From JAFGPJ01 sp964439135 (GTDB lineage: Bacteria; Planctomycetota; Phycisphaerae; Sedimentisphaerales; Anaerobacaceae), in contig CAYTNN010000010.1 in the NCBI GenBank assembly GCA_964439135.1, positions 1-39,274 on the forward strand: a DNA stretch of 39,274 bases, written 5' to 3'. The notes below the pieces were generated by a model. The model saw nothing but the letters and a program-made list of their open reading frames with translations. It made no database searches and had not been told where the DNA came from. This document shows positions 1-8,664 of the stretch, piece after piece. Positions within the stretch are counted from its first letter, which is position 1, and the number at the start of each line of letters is the position of its first letter. The position numbers were made by a program, and so were the translations under genes.

Positions 1-381
1 GAACGCTTCGGTCCAGCCCGGAACTTCGGCAACCATAACCACGTTAGCTGGATCAGCATCAGTGCTCAACCATAGCTCGCAGTAATCGTCACCTGAAATC
101 CAGAAGTTGTAATTCCCGCTGGCAGGCGGATACACATAACCTCGGGCACGCGTGCCATAGTTATCCTTCCAGTTAACCGGCCCCTCGAAGCTCGTCCGCC
201 ACTCGGCTTCGTCCGGGCTATCCGGATAACGGGGATCGCCGGTGAGGTCTGCCACTGCAGTGCCAGCGAAGTCGTACCACCACTCATACAGGATGTTACC
301 CTTACCCTTCTGGGCACTGGCGTCACTAACCAGGCATAGCAATAAAACAAAAGAAGTTAAGTAAAACAATTTTCTACACAT
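1..381 (-). CDS. Secreted PA14-like domain protein, 5' end only
   Basis: The reading frame runs off the left edge, so only the first 127 residues are visible. The N-terminus is a signal peptide: MCRK, a hydrophobic stretch (LFYLTSFVLLLCLV), then a likely cleavage after ASA. The mature part has YEWWYDF, a DPRYPDSPDE segment and then GYVYPPASGNYNFWISGDDYCELWLSTD, given here only as landmarks (GYVYPP, NYNFWISGDD, ELWLS). These match the beta-sandwich pattern of PA14 domains, which bind carbohydrate in many secreted planctomycete proteins. An AGGAGG site at 388-393 lies 6 bases before the ATG at 381 and 3 before the ATG at 384, so 381 is preferred. The frame stays open across a region with other spurious frames, and the signal peptide makes it convincing. 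Function beyond likely exported carbohydrate binding cannot be stated. Confidence 0.8.
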   Translation of the reverse strand, partial: MCRKLFYLTSFVLLLCLVSDASAQKGKGNILYEWWYDFAGTAVADLTGDPRYPDSPDEAEWRTSFEGPVNWKDNYGTRARGYVYPPASGNYNFWISGDDYCELWLSTDADPANVVMVAEVPGWTEAF

Positions 382-384
382 CAT

Positions 385-577
385 ATTCCTCCTTACAAAA
401 AAGTTGGGATAAATAAGACTGATAACAATTTTCACCTTTGTTAAACCATGATTTGTGTCTGCCCAGGACATCCTTATGGCTTGAATTTACTTCCTTCTTT
501 CGAATTCAAGTATTGATTTATCAGGTAAATATTTTCTCCGAAGCACACAACTCCGGCAGTCTTGGCCCTTTATTATA
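385..577 (-). promoter_or_regulatory. Promoter -10 and long structured leader of the PA14-like gene
   Basis: A perfect TATAAT on the minus strand (572-577) would start transcription near 565, leaving a leader of about 180 bases before the PA14-like gene. No good -35 hexamer is seen; a T-rich tract stands in its place. The leader holds a perfect 8-bp inverted repeat, CTTGAATT at 480-487 and AATTCAAG at 503-510, with a 15-base loop. I do not recognise a known riboswitch class. A bacterial leader this long often has a control role, but that is inference. The rest of the 385-867 stretch shows no gene. Confidence 0.4.
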
Positions 578-867
578 GCACTAAACTTTTACAAAAAACC
601 ACAAATACTATAGAAATTATCCCTGCTGAACGCCCAAAACTCCATAAATGCCTGCTAATACAGGCATATGCTTCACCACCGTTATTTATACCACATTACT
701 GACCGCCATTTCAAGAAAAAAATTCGGCTTTTTAAGGAGATTACATCACTTTTTGGCGGGAATTTGCAGCAATACGTAACAAAGTACAATTGACCGCTCT
801 TGAATGATGTATTTTGGGGAAATGCGCCGCTGATTCTCGCCGCAGGAGCGAACGGAAATAATAATAA

Positions 868-951
868 TGCCGAAGGAGGGACTCGGACCCTCACCCTGTT
901 GCCAGGACGGGATTTTGAATCCCGCGCGTCTGCCAATTCCGCCACTTCGGC
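868..951 (-). tRNA. tRNA-Leu (anticodon CAA)
   Basis: The minus strand folds as a class II tRNA. The acceptor arms are GCCGAAG and CTTCGGC with discriminator A at 868. The D-arm is GGCGGAATTGGCAGACGC-like, the anticodon stem is CGGGA/TCCCG around loop TTCAAAA (anticodon CAA at 915-917), and a long variable arm precedes the T-arm GAGGGTCCGAGTCCCTC. Length is 84 with the discriminator, and CCA is not encoded. The long variable arm and CAA anticodon identify tRNA-Leu reading UUG. It stands alone between the PA14-like gene and the glycan operon. Confidence 0.95.
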
Positions 952-1072
952 TATTCGGGATATATTATTGCCGGGCAGAAAAACTTTGTCAATCAAAATT
1001 CCATCCCGCATCGCCCTAAATATCTTGCTTTTTCCGGTCGTTCGGCGGCGATTTTAACTACTTATGTTCGTC

Positions 1073-1101
1073 TTTACAGCCGATATCATAACTATTATGA
1101 T
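1073..1101 (+). promoter_or_regulatory. Sigma-70-type promoter of the glycan operon
   Basis: TTTACA (1073-1078) and TATGAT (1096-1101) are separated by 17 bases, each one mismatch from the consensus hexamers. Transcription would begin near 1108, about 23 bases before the first ATG at 1131. The -10 overlaps a perfect dyad ACTAT-TATG-ATAGT (1091-1104), which could be an operator. Confidence 0.6.
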
Positions 1102-1130
1102 AGTAGCCATTTGTATGCAGGAATTAAGGT

Positions 1131-2108
1131 ATGGCCAAACAAAGTCCGGAAGTATCGGTTGTAGTGCCGCTGCTGGATGAGCAGGAAAATATCGGTCCGC
1201 TCTACGAACAGATTACGCAGACTCTGGCTGGCGAGCACCGCTACGAAATAATATTCATCGACGACGGCAGCAGCGACGAGAGCTTCGCCGTGCTGGCGAA
1301 ACTGCAGAAGGCCGATGCCAAGGTCAGGGTCATTCGCTTTCGCAGGAACTTCGGCCAGACCGCGGCGATGAGCGCCGGCTTCGCCCACGCGCGGGGGCAG
1401 ATCATTATCGCGATGGACGCCGACTTGCAGAACGACCCGGCTGATATTCCGAAGATGATCGCCAAGCTCGGCGAAGGTTTCGACGTCGTGAGCGGCTGGA
1501 GAAAGAAACGGCACGACAATGTCATAACCAGACTGCTGCCTTCGAAAATGGCCAACTGGCTGATCTCAAAAATTACCGGCGTCAAACTCCACGACTTCGG
1601 CTGCACGCTCAAGGCGTATCGCAGGGAGGTCCTCGCAGAAACAAAATTGTACGGCGAGATGCACCGATTCATCCCCGCCCTGGCAAGCTGGAACGGGGCG
1701 GAGATTGCGGAGATAGTCGTCAACCACCGGCCCAGAACCGCCGGGGTGGCAAAATACGGGCTGGCACGCACATGGAAAGTTCTGCTGGACCTGATTACGG
1801 TAAAGTTTCTCGGCTCGTTTTCCACGAAGCCTATCTATATCTTCGGAAGCCTCGGGATGCTAAGCGCCGCCGGCTCGATTCTTTTCGGCCTGACCGTGAT
1901 ATACCAGAAACTCGCACACGGCAACGATATGAGCGGCAATCCCCTGCTGATTCTGACGGCCGTATTCATTATCGCTACGATCCAGTTCATCCTGATGGGC
2001 CTGCTGGCCGAGCTGCTGGTCCGGACATACCACGAATCGCAGAACCGCCCGACCTATGTCATCAAAGAGATCCTCGAAGCGACCGACCAAAAGGGAGACA
2101 GCAAATGA
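1131..2108 (+). CDS. GT2 glycosyltransferase, polyprenyl-phosphate sugar transferase type
   Basis: This 325-residue protein resembles the dolichyl/undecaprenyl-phosphate sugar transferases (DPM1, GtrB, ArnC types), which load a sugar from a nucleotide donor onto a lipid phosphate at the cytoplasmic face of the membrane. It has the GT-A nucleotide-binding motif IDDGSSDE (43-50), the metal-binding DADLQNDP (96-103), the HRF element (178-180), a GVAKYG motif where the family has G-S-K-Y (205-210), and two C-terminal membrane helices (about 234-257 and 270-293). It is the first gene of the operon, and its stop overlaps the next start (ATGA). That fits a pair in which this enzyme makes the lipid-linked sugar used by the following GT-C enzyme. 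The sugar is unknown. Confidence 0.9.
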   Translation: MAKQSPEVSVVVPLLDEQENIGPLYEQITQTLAGEHRYEIIFIDDGSSDESFAVLAKLQKADAKVRVIRFRRNFGQTAAMSAGFAHARGQIIIAMDADLQNDPADIPKMIAKLGEGFDVVSGWRKKRHDNVITRLLPSKMANWLISKITGVKLHDFGCTLKAYRREVLAETKLYGEMHRFIPALASWNGAEIAEIVVNHRPRTAGVAKYGLARTWKVLLDLITVKFLGSFSTKPIYIFGSLGMLSAAGSILFGLTVIYQKLAHGNDMSGNPLLILTAVFIIATIQFILMGLLAELLVRTYHESQNRPTYVIKEILEATDQKGDSK

Positions 2109-4057
2109 GCAAGCCGGTACGAAAGCGCACACCTGCAAAAAAACCGCATAAGCCGCACCACGAACCGGCGCCAGCATCAAAATTCAACATCAAGAGTCCA
2201 GCTGCGGTTATGATCGTTACGGCAGTCCTGGCGGCAATCCCGTTTTTCATGGGCAAGTACATCGAGTTCAACTCGCCCGACCCGTTCGACAGCGGCTGTT
2301 ACGTCTATTCGGCCCAGCACATTATCGATGGAGCAAAGATTGGCATCGATGAAAAACCCAGTGCCCAGATGGGAACGCTGCTGATAAATATTTTGGGCGT
2401 GCGACTCTTTGGGTACAATGAGACCGGCCCTAAGCTGATTCAGATGATTCTTCAGGCCGCGGCGCTGGTGCTTATGTTTATAGCGATGCGGAGATTGTTC
2501 GGAACGATGCTGCCCGCCGCGGTGGGCGTTATTATTGCTTCGATCTATCTATCGGCCCCGCTGATAGCGAAGTTCGGCAATGTAAAAGAGCAGCACATGA
2601 TCGCCTTTATGATAATGGGGATGAGCTGTTTTGTGCTGTACCAGTTGAACGGCAAATGGTGGCACGCGGTGTTGGCCGGGGCGTTTCTCAGCTTCGCACC
2701 GTTGTTTAAAGAGACCGGTACATCCGTGCTCGGAGCGGTCGGCTTATTCGTGATTTTACAGCCCCTGCTTAAGTACAACAGTTGGAAGAAAACGGGCGCC
2801 GACATTTTGTTGCTGGCAACGGGAGCGGTGGCTATTCTCGGTTCGATATCGCTATGGCTGACCGTTGAAAGAGCGCCGATAAATTATTACCCGTATTCAT
2901 TTTTATACAGATCGTTCTTTACGGAGCATGAGGCCCCGCAGACCGGCAGCGAAAATGAGCCGATAGTTCCCGATGCCGGCGAGGCTGCGGCCGAGAAACC
3001 TGCTGTCGAGCAGGGACTTATAATGAAACTCCTGCCGTCATACGTGAGCGACAGTTGGCAGGCATTAGACTCCGAGGGCAGAAAACAGGCCAGACTCAGG
3101 GTGTTTCGCTATTACCGATTACTCATATTACCTGTTGCTCTTGCAATCGGGGCAATCATTCTCAGAATCGCCAGAATTATTTCGGGCAAAATTAGAAAAT
3201 CGAAAGATGATCGGAAAAACAGCTACGATCGGTTTGTGCTGCTCTTTGCAGTTTGGTGGCTGCTGGATATGACGTTCGTATGGATCAGCCCGCGTTCGTA
3301 CGAGCAGTATTATCTGCCGCTGAACGCATCGTCGGCGATGTTGGGCGGATACCTGATAGCAGCCTATTACGAAAAGGCAAAAAAACCCGCGACAAGGCCA
3401 AAGTGGGTCGCAATAGGAGTGCTCGGCTTTCTGCTGATGGTAATAATGTCGTGGCATATCTTCTTCGGCATCAGAACGAGCCCCCACTCCGGCGTTAAAT
3501 ACCAAAATCCCGATATACGACGGGGCTACTTACAGGCAATGGGAACAGCTTCAAATCACAGAAGAGGTGCAAGAGACTCCTCGGAGGTTGTCGGCGAATA
3601 CATAAGGGACAATAGTTCAAAAACCGATCAAATCTATGTCTGGGGTTGGGTTCCGGGTATTTATGTTTCGGCACAAAGGCTCAGTCCGGCACCGAAGGCC
3701 TTCGAAGGGACAATGCATACGCTTTCGCCGAAAGTTCTGTCGGAACGAATCGACGAAATATTAAATTCGTTTAAGGACAAGCCGCCGAAGTTTATCGTGG
3801 ACAGCCGTAAGAACCACTTTCCATGGAACAGACCGCCGCTGGAATTATGGCCTCGAACGTCGAAAGGATTTCTGCCTGCAGATGAGCAGGTTGTCAGCCA
3901 GTATGAAGCGGCTTATGCCGAAATGCTCCGTGACAAAATCAATGACTCCGACGAAGCGAAGCGTTTCCAGGCAATGAAGCCGTTTAGACAATTTGTTATG
4001 AAGAATTACCGAATCGTTCGGGCGTTCGGACAGCATGTTCTTTTCCAGCACAAATAA
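2105..4057 (+). CDS. GT-C family membrane glycosyltransferase (PMT/ArnT-like)
   Basis: A 650-residue polytopic protein. The start at 2105 overlaps the previous stop as ATGA; a longer frame reaching back to 1772 runs through the GT2 gene and is rejected. A basic, His/Lys-rich N-terminus is followed by a first membrane helix (about 33-50) and then DPFDSG (59-64). Acidic residues in that position of the first outer loop are typical of GT-C enzymes that use lipid-phosphate sugars. Further helices lie around 112-127, 136-155, 165-180, 187-222, 232-253, 337-359, 376-394, 404-420 and 433-455. A KE pair (161-162) follows a helix, also common in the family. The last 190 residues look soluble and probably extracytoplasmic. 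It likely transfers a sugar from the product of the upstream GT2 to a glycan, lipid or protein; the acceptor is unknown. Confidence 0.8.
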   Translation: MSKPVRKRTPAKKPHKPHHEPAPASKFNIKSPAAVMIVTAVLAAIPFFMGKYIEFNSPDPFDSGCYVYSAQHIIDGAKIGIDEKPSAQMGTLLINILGVRLFGYNETGPKLIQMILQAAALVLMFIAMRRLFGTMLPAAVGVIIASIYLSAPLIAKFGNVKEQHMIAFMIMGMSCFVLYQLNGKWWHAVLAGAFLSFAPLFKETGTSVLGAVGLFVILQPLLKYNSWKKTGADILLLATGAVAILGSISLWLTVERAPINYYPYSFLYRSFFTEHEAPQTGSENEPIVPDAGEAAAEKPAVEQGLIMKLLPSYVSDSWQALDSEGRKQARLRVFRYYRLLILPVALAIGAIILRIARIISGKIRKSKDDRKNSYDRFVLLFAVWWLLDMTFVWISPRSYEQYYLPLNASSAMLGGYLIAAYYEKAKKPATRPKWVAIGVLGFLLMVIMSWHIFFGIRTSPHSGVKYQNPDIRRGYLQAMGTASNHRRGARDSSEVVGEYIRDNSSKTDQIYVWGWVPGIYVSAQRLSPAPKAFEGTMHTLSPKVLSERIDEILNSFKDKPPKFIVDSRKNHFPWNRPPLELWPRTSKGFLPADEQVVSQYEAAYAEMLRDKINDSDEAKRFQAMKPFRQFVMKNYRIVRAFGQHVLFQHK

Positions 4058-4100
4058 ACACATAAAACATTGCTCGACGGAAAAAAGAGTGACAAGGTTG

Positions 4101-4814
4101 ATGGATGAAAACCTCAAAAAGCAGCAGGAACTCTACGACCGGGGCTGGCGCAAGGAGCTAAAGGTCGGCAAGGAAGAACGCGGCAACCTGCAAACAAACC
4201 TGGAATTCCTCGCCCAAACCGATCTGCTCAGGCCGGAAGATAGAATATTGGAGATCGGCTGCGGCATCGGCACCGTGGTGAATGAGCTTAGCGGCAAGGG
4301 TCATGATATCGCCGGTATCGATATATCGGGCGAGGCTATCGAGTACGGCAGAAATAAATACGGCGACATTAGCCTGGAGGTACAGGCGGCGGAAACCCTG
4401 CCGTACGAAGACGAATCTTTCGAAGTTGTGTTGAGTTTCGATTTGTTCGAGCATATAGCGGCGATTGACAAACACGTAAGCGAAGTCCGGCGGGTGCTCC
4501 GCCCCGGCGGTTATTACCTTTTCCAGACGCCGAACAGGTATAGCAATATTATCTATGAGACACTCAGGACAAAGTCGCTGCAATGGCGGCAGTATCATCC
4601 TTCGCTGCATTCGCCGGGTCAGTTGAGGCGACGAATGGCCCGGCATGGATTCGAGACGCAATTTGTCAAAATGAATCCTATCAACGAATTTACAGAAAAA
4701 AAACTTAAGAAGCTCGGACTGCTCGGCCGTATTATTAGGCGCGTGGATTTTCGCAGGATGCCGCTTGTGCTGCAAACTAACCTATACGTTATTGCCAATA
4801 AAATTAGAAAATGA
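4101..4814 (+). CDS. Class I SAM-dependent methyltransferase
   Basis: The 237-residue protein carries the SAM-binding motif I EIGCGIG, the acidic ribose-contacting segment GIDIS, and the post-motif LPYEDESFEVVLSFDLFEHI with LRPGGYYLFQTPN, typical of the Methyltransf_11 group. I chose ATG 4101, preceded by AAGG, over an in-frame ATG at 4035 that would overlap the end of the GT-C gene by 23 bases. The gene ends in an ATGA overlap with the GT4 gene, so the two are probably translationally coupled. In this setting it probably methylates a sugar or lipid precursor; the substrate cannot be read from sequence. Confidence 0.85.
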   Translation: MDENLKKQQELYDRGWRKELKVGKEERGNLQTNLEFLAQTDLLRPEDRILEIGCGIGTVVNELSGKGHDIAGIDISGEAIEYGRNKYGDISLEVQAAETLPYEDESFEVVLSFDLFEHIAAIDKHVSEVRRVLRPGGYYLFQTPNRYSNIIYETLRTKSLQWRQYHPSLHSPGQLRRRMARHGFETQFVKMNPINEFTEKKLKKLGLLGRIIRRVDFRRMPLVLQTNLYVIANKIRK

Positions 4815-5941
4815 AAATTTTGATGCTCAATTATGAATTTCCGCCGATAGGCGGCGGAGCGGCTAAAGCAAATCTTTGCCTTTTGAGGCAATTTGCCGGC
4901 CGGGACGACCTGCGCGTGGACATGCTGACCTCGGCGCCGAAACCGGGTTTTGTGAGCGAGAAATTTTCCGAAAACATTACCATCCACAAAGTCGGTATCC
5001 ACAAGAAGCACCTGCACTTCTGGCGGAGGGCCGAGGTAATCGAATGGCTCGTCAAGGCCGGATTTCATTACCGCAGGCTGCTGCGGGAAAATGATTATGA
5101 TTTAGCTCACGCATTTTTCGGCTTTCCCACCGGATGGCTTTGCTACCGAAAAGCCGGCAAATTGCCGTACATTATTTCGCTTCGAGGCTCGGATGTGCCT
5201 GGACAGCACGTACGGCTCCAGCTCGACTATAAAATTCTTGCTCCCGTATTCGGCGCAATCTGGAAGAAGGCTTCGGCGCTGGTGGCTTGCAGTGAGGGAC
5301 TGAAGGAACGATCGCTGCGATTTATGCCATCGGTCTCGATTGACGTGATTCCGAACGGCGTGGAACTGGACAGGTTTTTCCCTGCCGAGACCGCAGAAAA
5401 ATCCAAAGTGCTCAGGCTCCTGACCGTCGGCAGATTATCTGTTACAAAGCGAATCGAGATGCTCATAGATGCCGTCGAGATATTGCATAGGACCGCCTGT
5501 AAACTCCGTCTGATGGTTGTCGGCGGCGGGCAAACGGAACAGCATCTCAGGAAAATCGTCACCGAAAGGGAATTGAGCGGCGTTATCGAGATAACCGGTA
5601 GAATGGACTCGGAAAAAATGCCGGAAGTGTACCGGCGGAACGATATCTTCATCAGCGCCAGTATGCAGGAAGGCATGAGCAATGCAATGCTCGAAGCGAT
5701 GGCATCAGGACTGCCGATTGTGACCACACGCTGTGAGGGCCTGGCCGAACTGATTGACGGCAACGGCCTTATCGTCGAGCAGGATAAAGTCGAAGAAATC
5801 GCCAAAGCAGTAAAACGACTGGCTGACGATACTGAGCTTTATAAGCAAATGTCAACGGCGGCGAGAAAACAGGCGGAGAAATTTGACTGGGCGAACGTGG
5901 CTTCAGGCTACATAGAACAGTATCGCAAAATTATAACGTGA
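4811..5941 (+). CDS. GT4 (GT-B fold) glycosyltransferase
   Basis: A 376-residue retaining glycosyltransferase. The N-terminal Rossmann domain opens with the glycine loop PPIGGGAA (11-18). The C-terminal domain has IPNGVELDRF (180-189), VGRLSVTKRI (206-215), and the EX7E catalytic pair E287/E295 in QEGMSNAMLEAMASGLP, close to the GPGTF motif of RfaB/PimA-type enzymes. It should transfer a sugar from a nucleotide donor in the cytoplasm. It overlaps the upstream methyltransferase by 4 bases and is followed 13 bases later by a GT2 gene, as in operons for stepwise glycan assembly. Donor and acceptor are unknown. Confidence 0.92.
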   Translation: MKILMLNYEFPPIGGGAAKANLCLLRQFAGRDDLRVDMLTSAPKPGFVSEKFSENITIHKVGIHKKHLHFWRRAEVIEWLVKAGFHYRRLLRENDYDLAHAFFGFPTGWLCYRKAGKLPYIISLRGSDVPGQHVRLQLDYKILAPVFGAIWKKASALVACSEGLKERSLRFMPSVSIDVIPNGVELDRFFPAETAEKSKVLRLLTVGRLSVTKRIEMLIDAVEILHRTACKLRLMVVGGGQTEQHLRKIVTERELSGVIEITGRMDSEKMPEVYRRNDIFISASMQEGMSNAMLEAMASGLPIVTTRCEGLAELIDGNGLIVEQDKVEEIAKAVKRLADDTELYKQMSTAARKQAEKFDWANVASGYIEQYRKIIT

Positions 5942-5954
5942 CGGAGACATAGCT

Positions 5955-6896
5955 GTGCAGCCGAAACTGTCGGTGATAATCGCATCTTATAATCATCAGG
6001 ACTATATCGCCGAGACCCTGAGAAGTCTTGAGGAGCAGACGTTTGAAGGTTTTGAAATCATTATAGTCGATGACGGCAGCACCGACAACACCGTCGAGGT
6101 CGCGAAAAGTACGCAATCACGGGCACAGATTCATACGCAGGAAAATCAGGGTGTAGTAGCCGCCCGCAACCGCGGCGTGAGCATGGCGAAAGGCAGGTAC
6201 ATCTGTTTCGTCGATAGTGACGATGTGGTTCTGCCCGAACGGTTCGCAAAACAGATTGCCCTGCTTGAAGACGATTCGGAACTGGGACTTGTTTTTGCCG
6301 ATGCTCTGATTATCGACTCGCAAGGCGTAAAAATCGGAAAATTCAGCGACGTTTATCCCGTCGTACCCGGTGACGTGGCCCAAATGCTCGCGATGCACTA
6401 CTGTTTTACGCCGATGATTACGGTGATGGTTCGCAAGGACGTCCTGCGAAAGACGGGGCCTTTCGAAAAGCCGGGCCCGATCAGTGACTACATGAAGTGG
6501 ATCGAGGTCGCTCATATCAGCAAGGTTCATTACGACCCCGAACCGCTGGGCTGCTGGCGACGGCACGGGGCCAGCACGTCGAAACAGGCCAACAAGGTCA
6601 AAAGCTACGCCAAAACCAGGGCGGCGTTAAAGCGGATTCTGCGAAAGTATCCCAGGCTACAGGCCGAAATCGGAAAGAAAATAGTAAAGCGGTATTCACG
6701 ATCGTATTTTTTAACAGCGTTCTGGCTGGCAGCAGACGGCAATGTCAGGCGGGCAAGGAAGTATTATTGCAAGGCGGTGAAATTGTATCCCCGTTCTTTT
6801 GAGAACTGGGGCGGATTGATTTTAACTTGTTTTCCGGCGAGGAATCTCGTCACTAAGCTGCATCGTTATGTAAGGGCGAAAAAGCTGCCGTGGTGA
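5955..6896 (+). CDS. GT2 glycosyltransferase
   Basis: A 313-residue GT-A enzyme with LSVIIASYNH at the N-terminus, the nucleotide-binding VDDGSTD (38-44) and the metal-binding DSDD (87-90). The start is GTG at 5955, supported by GGAG 8 bases upstream. No strong C-terminal membrane anchor is evident, unlike the first GT2 of the operon. The usual ED catalytic-base motif is not clear; SDYMKW in a comparable place may substitute. It likely adds one sugar to the growing glycan. Confidence 0.9.
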   Translation: MQPKLSVIIASYNHQDYIAETLRSLEEQTFEGFEIIIVDDGSTDNTVEVAKSTQSRAQIHTQENQGVVAARNRGVSMAKGRYICFVDSDDVVLPERFAKQIALLEDDSELGLVFADALIIDSQGVKIGKFSDVYPVVPGDVAQMLAMHYCFTPMITVMVRKDVLRKTGPFEKPGPISDYMKWIEVAHISKVHYDPEPLGCWRRHGASTSKQANKVKSYAKTRAALKRILRKYPRLQAEIGKKIVKRYSRSYFLTAFWLAADGNVRRARKYYCKAVKLYPRSFENWGGLILTCFPARNLVTKLHRYVRAKKLPW

Positions 6897-6902
6897 GTGG
6901 TT

Positions 6903-7889
6903 ATGATTAGAACGGAAAAAATACCCTGCAATTTGTGTGGCGGTAAAGACTCTGCGTTTCTCTTCGAAGCCAAAGACCGGCTGCACGGAATTGGGGGGAC
7001 ATTCAGCTATGTTCGCTGCTCTGAGTGCGGCCTTGTCTATATGAATCCGCAGGTCGTGCCGGAAGATATCGGAAAATTATATCCTTCGGATTATGCCCCC
7101 CACACGACGGCGGCAAAAGGCACGGCGGCGGGAATACGTTCTTTGTACAACTGGTTGATAAAGACGCCCGTGATTGCACAGTTTATCAGGTGGATAACGA
7201 ACGTAAAAATCGCAAACGACATCTATCGCCGGCTCGATCAAAAGAGCCGAATCCTGGACATCGGCTGCGGCGCCGGGGCGTTCCTGAACCGCATCAAAAC
7301 CGAGAAGGGCTGCGAAGTCCATGGAGTCGATATATCAGAGGCAGCCGTAGAGGCGGCGAAAAATTCTTTCGGCCTCGACATCTTCAGGGGCACGATTACC
7401 GAAGCGCCGTTCGAGGATGATTCTTTCGATGTTATCACCGCCTGGTGGTACCTGGAGCATGTCCCCGACCCTCATACGACCGCGGCAAGAATCAGCAGCC
7501 TTTTGAAACAGAACGGGCACTGCATCATAGGCGTTCCCAATTTTGACAGCTTTAACGCAAAAGGTTTCAAGGACAAATGGTATCACCTCGATTGCCCGCG
7601 TCATTTGTGCATCTGGACGCCATCGGCGATGAAAAGGCTCCTGGGGCAGCACGGCTTGACGGTGACAGGAATCATATACGATAAAACACCGTGGGGCCTG
7701 CGGGGTTCGCTGCAATATTCACTGTTCGGCGATAATATCAACCCGAAGCACCGCAACAGGATAAGACAGTCCCTGCTGTTGTGGATGCTTTTTTTGCCGT
7801 GGTCGATAATAGTATCATTGCTGAAAAAATCAGATATAATCATCGTTTACGCGAAAAAAACCATGGATGAACAGGCTTCGGTTACGTAA
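6903..7889 (+). CDS. SAM methyltransferase with N-terminal zinc-ribbon (Methyltransf_23 type)
   Basis: The 328-residue protein starts with a four-cysteine knuckle (C9, C12, C39, C42: CNLC and CSEC) that probably binds zinc, followed by a class I methyltransferase core with LDIGCGAG (118-125), GVDIS, and FDVITAWWYLEHVPDP. This zinc-plus-methyltransferase layout is common in O-antigen and surface-glycan clusters. Start choice is open: GTG 6897 gives two extra residues, and ATG 6903 is used here. The C-terminal 40 residues include a hydrophobic helix (LLLWMLFLPWSIIVSLL) that may touch the membrane. It resembles the last gene of the operon in architecture, so the two may act on related substrates. 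Confidence 0.85.
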   Translation: MIRTEKIPCNLCGGKDSAFLFEAKDRLHGIGGTFSYVRCSECGLVYMNPQVVPEDIGKLYPSDYAPHTTAAKGTAAGIRSLYNWLIKTPVIAQFIRWITNVKIANDIYRRLDQKSRILDIGCGAGAFLNRIKTEKGCEVHGVDISEAAVEAAKNSFGLDIFRGTITEAPFEDDSFDVITAWWYLEHVPDPHTTAARISSLLKQNGHCIIGVPNFDSFNAKGFKDKWYHLDCPRHLCIWTPSAMKRLLGQHGLTVTGIIYDKTPWGLRGSLQYSLFGDNINPKHRNRIRQSLLLWMLFLPWSIIVSLLKKSDIIIVYAKKTMDEQASVT

Positions 7890-7911
7890 GGGCAGTTAGA
7901 GGCGTATTCTT

Positions 7912-8622
7912 ATGACAAAGGAATATTTTTACGACCATTATCAGCAGGACAAACCCACCGGCGCGGGTAACTGGATTTCGAAGGCCTTTGCCGGGAAAAT
8001 CTTCAAATACGCCGGGATAGAAGCGGGCCACAGCGTCCTGGAAACGGGGCCGGGGCGAGGTGTTTTTGCCGATACCTGTCTTAAAGTGGGAGCTGAATAC
8101 TTCGCCGTCGAACCGAACCGGCGGATGGCTGAGTCGCTTGAAAAAAGAGGAGCCGGCGTCATTTGCGCGATGGTGCCGCCGCTGCCTGAGATGGACAGGC
8201 AGTTCGATTTTGCCGTGATGATAAATGTAATGGAGCATATGAACAGTATGCAGGATGCCCTGAAGATTACACAACAGATAAGGGAAGTTCTAAAACCGAA
8301 AGGAAAGTTCGTGATATGCTCGCCGGACTATTTGAACTACCGGCATAACTTTTTCAACTGCGATTTTTCCCACAGCTATGTAACGACCAGGCGCCGGCTC
8401 CATCAGCTTTTGATTAGCGGCGGTTTTAATAATATAAGGAACTGCTATTTGGCCGGCCCGATATCCGGAGTCACGGGTATGCTCATCTCTGCTATAGTCT
8501 CCCGTATGCCTTTCGGATTTCTGAACGGGGTGTTTCCGAACAGTAAAGTCTTTCACAAGCTATATAAAATGCAACTGACCCTCTCAAGAAAGGTCCTGAT
8601 TCTCGGAGAAAAGCAAGCCTGA
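7912..8622 (+). CDS. SAM methyltransferase, short form
   Basis: A 236-residue class I methyltransferase. Motif I is altered to LETGPGRG (43-50), where most relatives have an aspartate-containing DxGxGxG. The acidic residue in AVEPN follows, and MINVMEHM plus VLKPKGKFVICSPDY form motifs post-I to III. There is no cysteine knuckle, unlike its two operon neighbours. An AGAGG-like site lies about 10 bases before the ATG. It lies 22 bases after the previous stop, inside the operon. Confidence 0.82.
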   Translation: MTKEYFYDHYQQDKPTGAGNWISKAFAGKIFKYAGIEAGHSVLETGPGRGVFADTCLKVGAEYFAVEPNRRMAESLEKRGAGVICAMVPPLPEMDRQFDFAVMINVMEHMNSMQDALKITQQIREVLKPKGKFVICSPDYLNYRHNFFNCDFSHSYVTTRRRLHQLLISGGFNNIRNCYLAGPISGVTGMLISAIVSRMPFGFLNGVFPNSKVFHKLYKMQLTLSRKVLILGEKQA

Positions 8623-8664
8623 CCGAAAGAGCATGACCTACTCTCCCGGAATCCGAAGCCTGAT

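Noticed and set aside
66..350. 94-codon minus-strand frame near the left edge
   Set aside because: The true gene is the frame with the signal peptide and PA14-like motifs from 381; this one is out of phase with it.
682..1057. Open frames across the tRNA-Leu region on both strands
   Set aside because: They run through the tRNA gene; apparent peptide resemblance to other database entries would come from the tRNA.
1772..2104. Longer start for the GT-C gene
   Set aside because: The extension is the GT2 gene read in another frame; the ATGA overlap at 2105 is the natural start.
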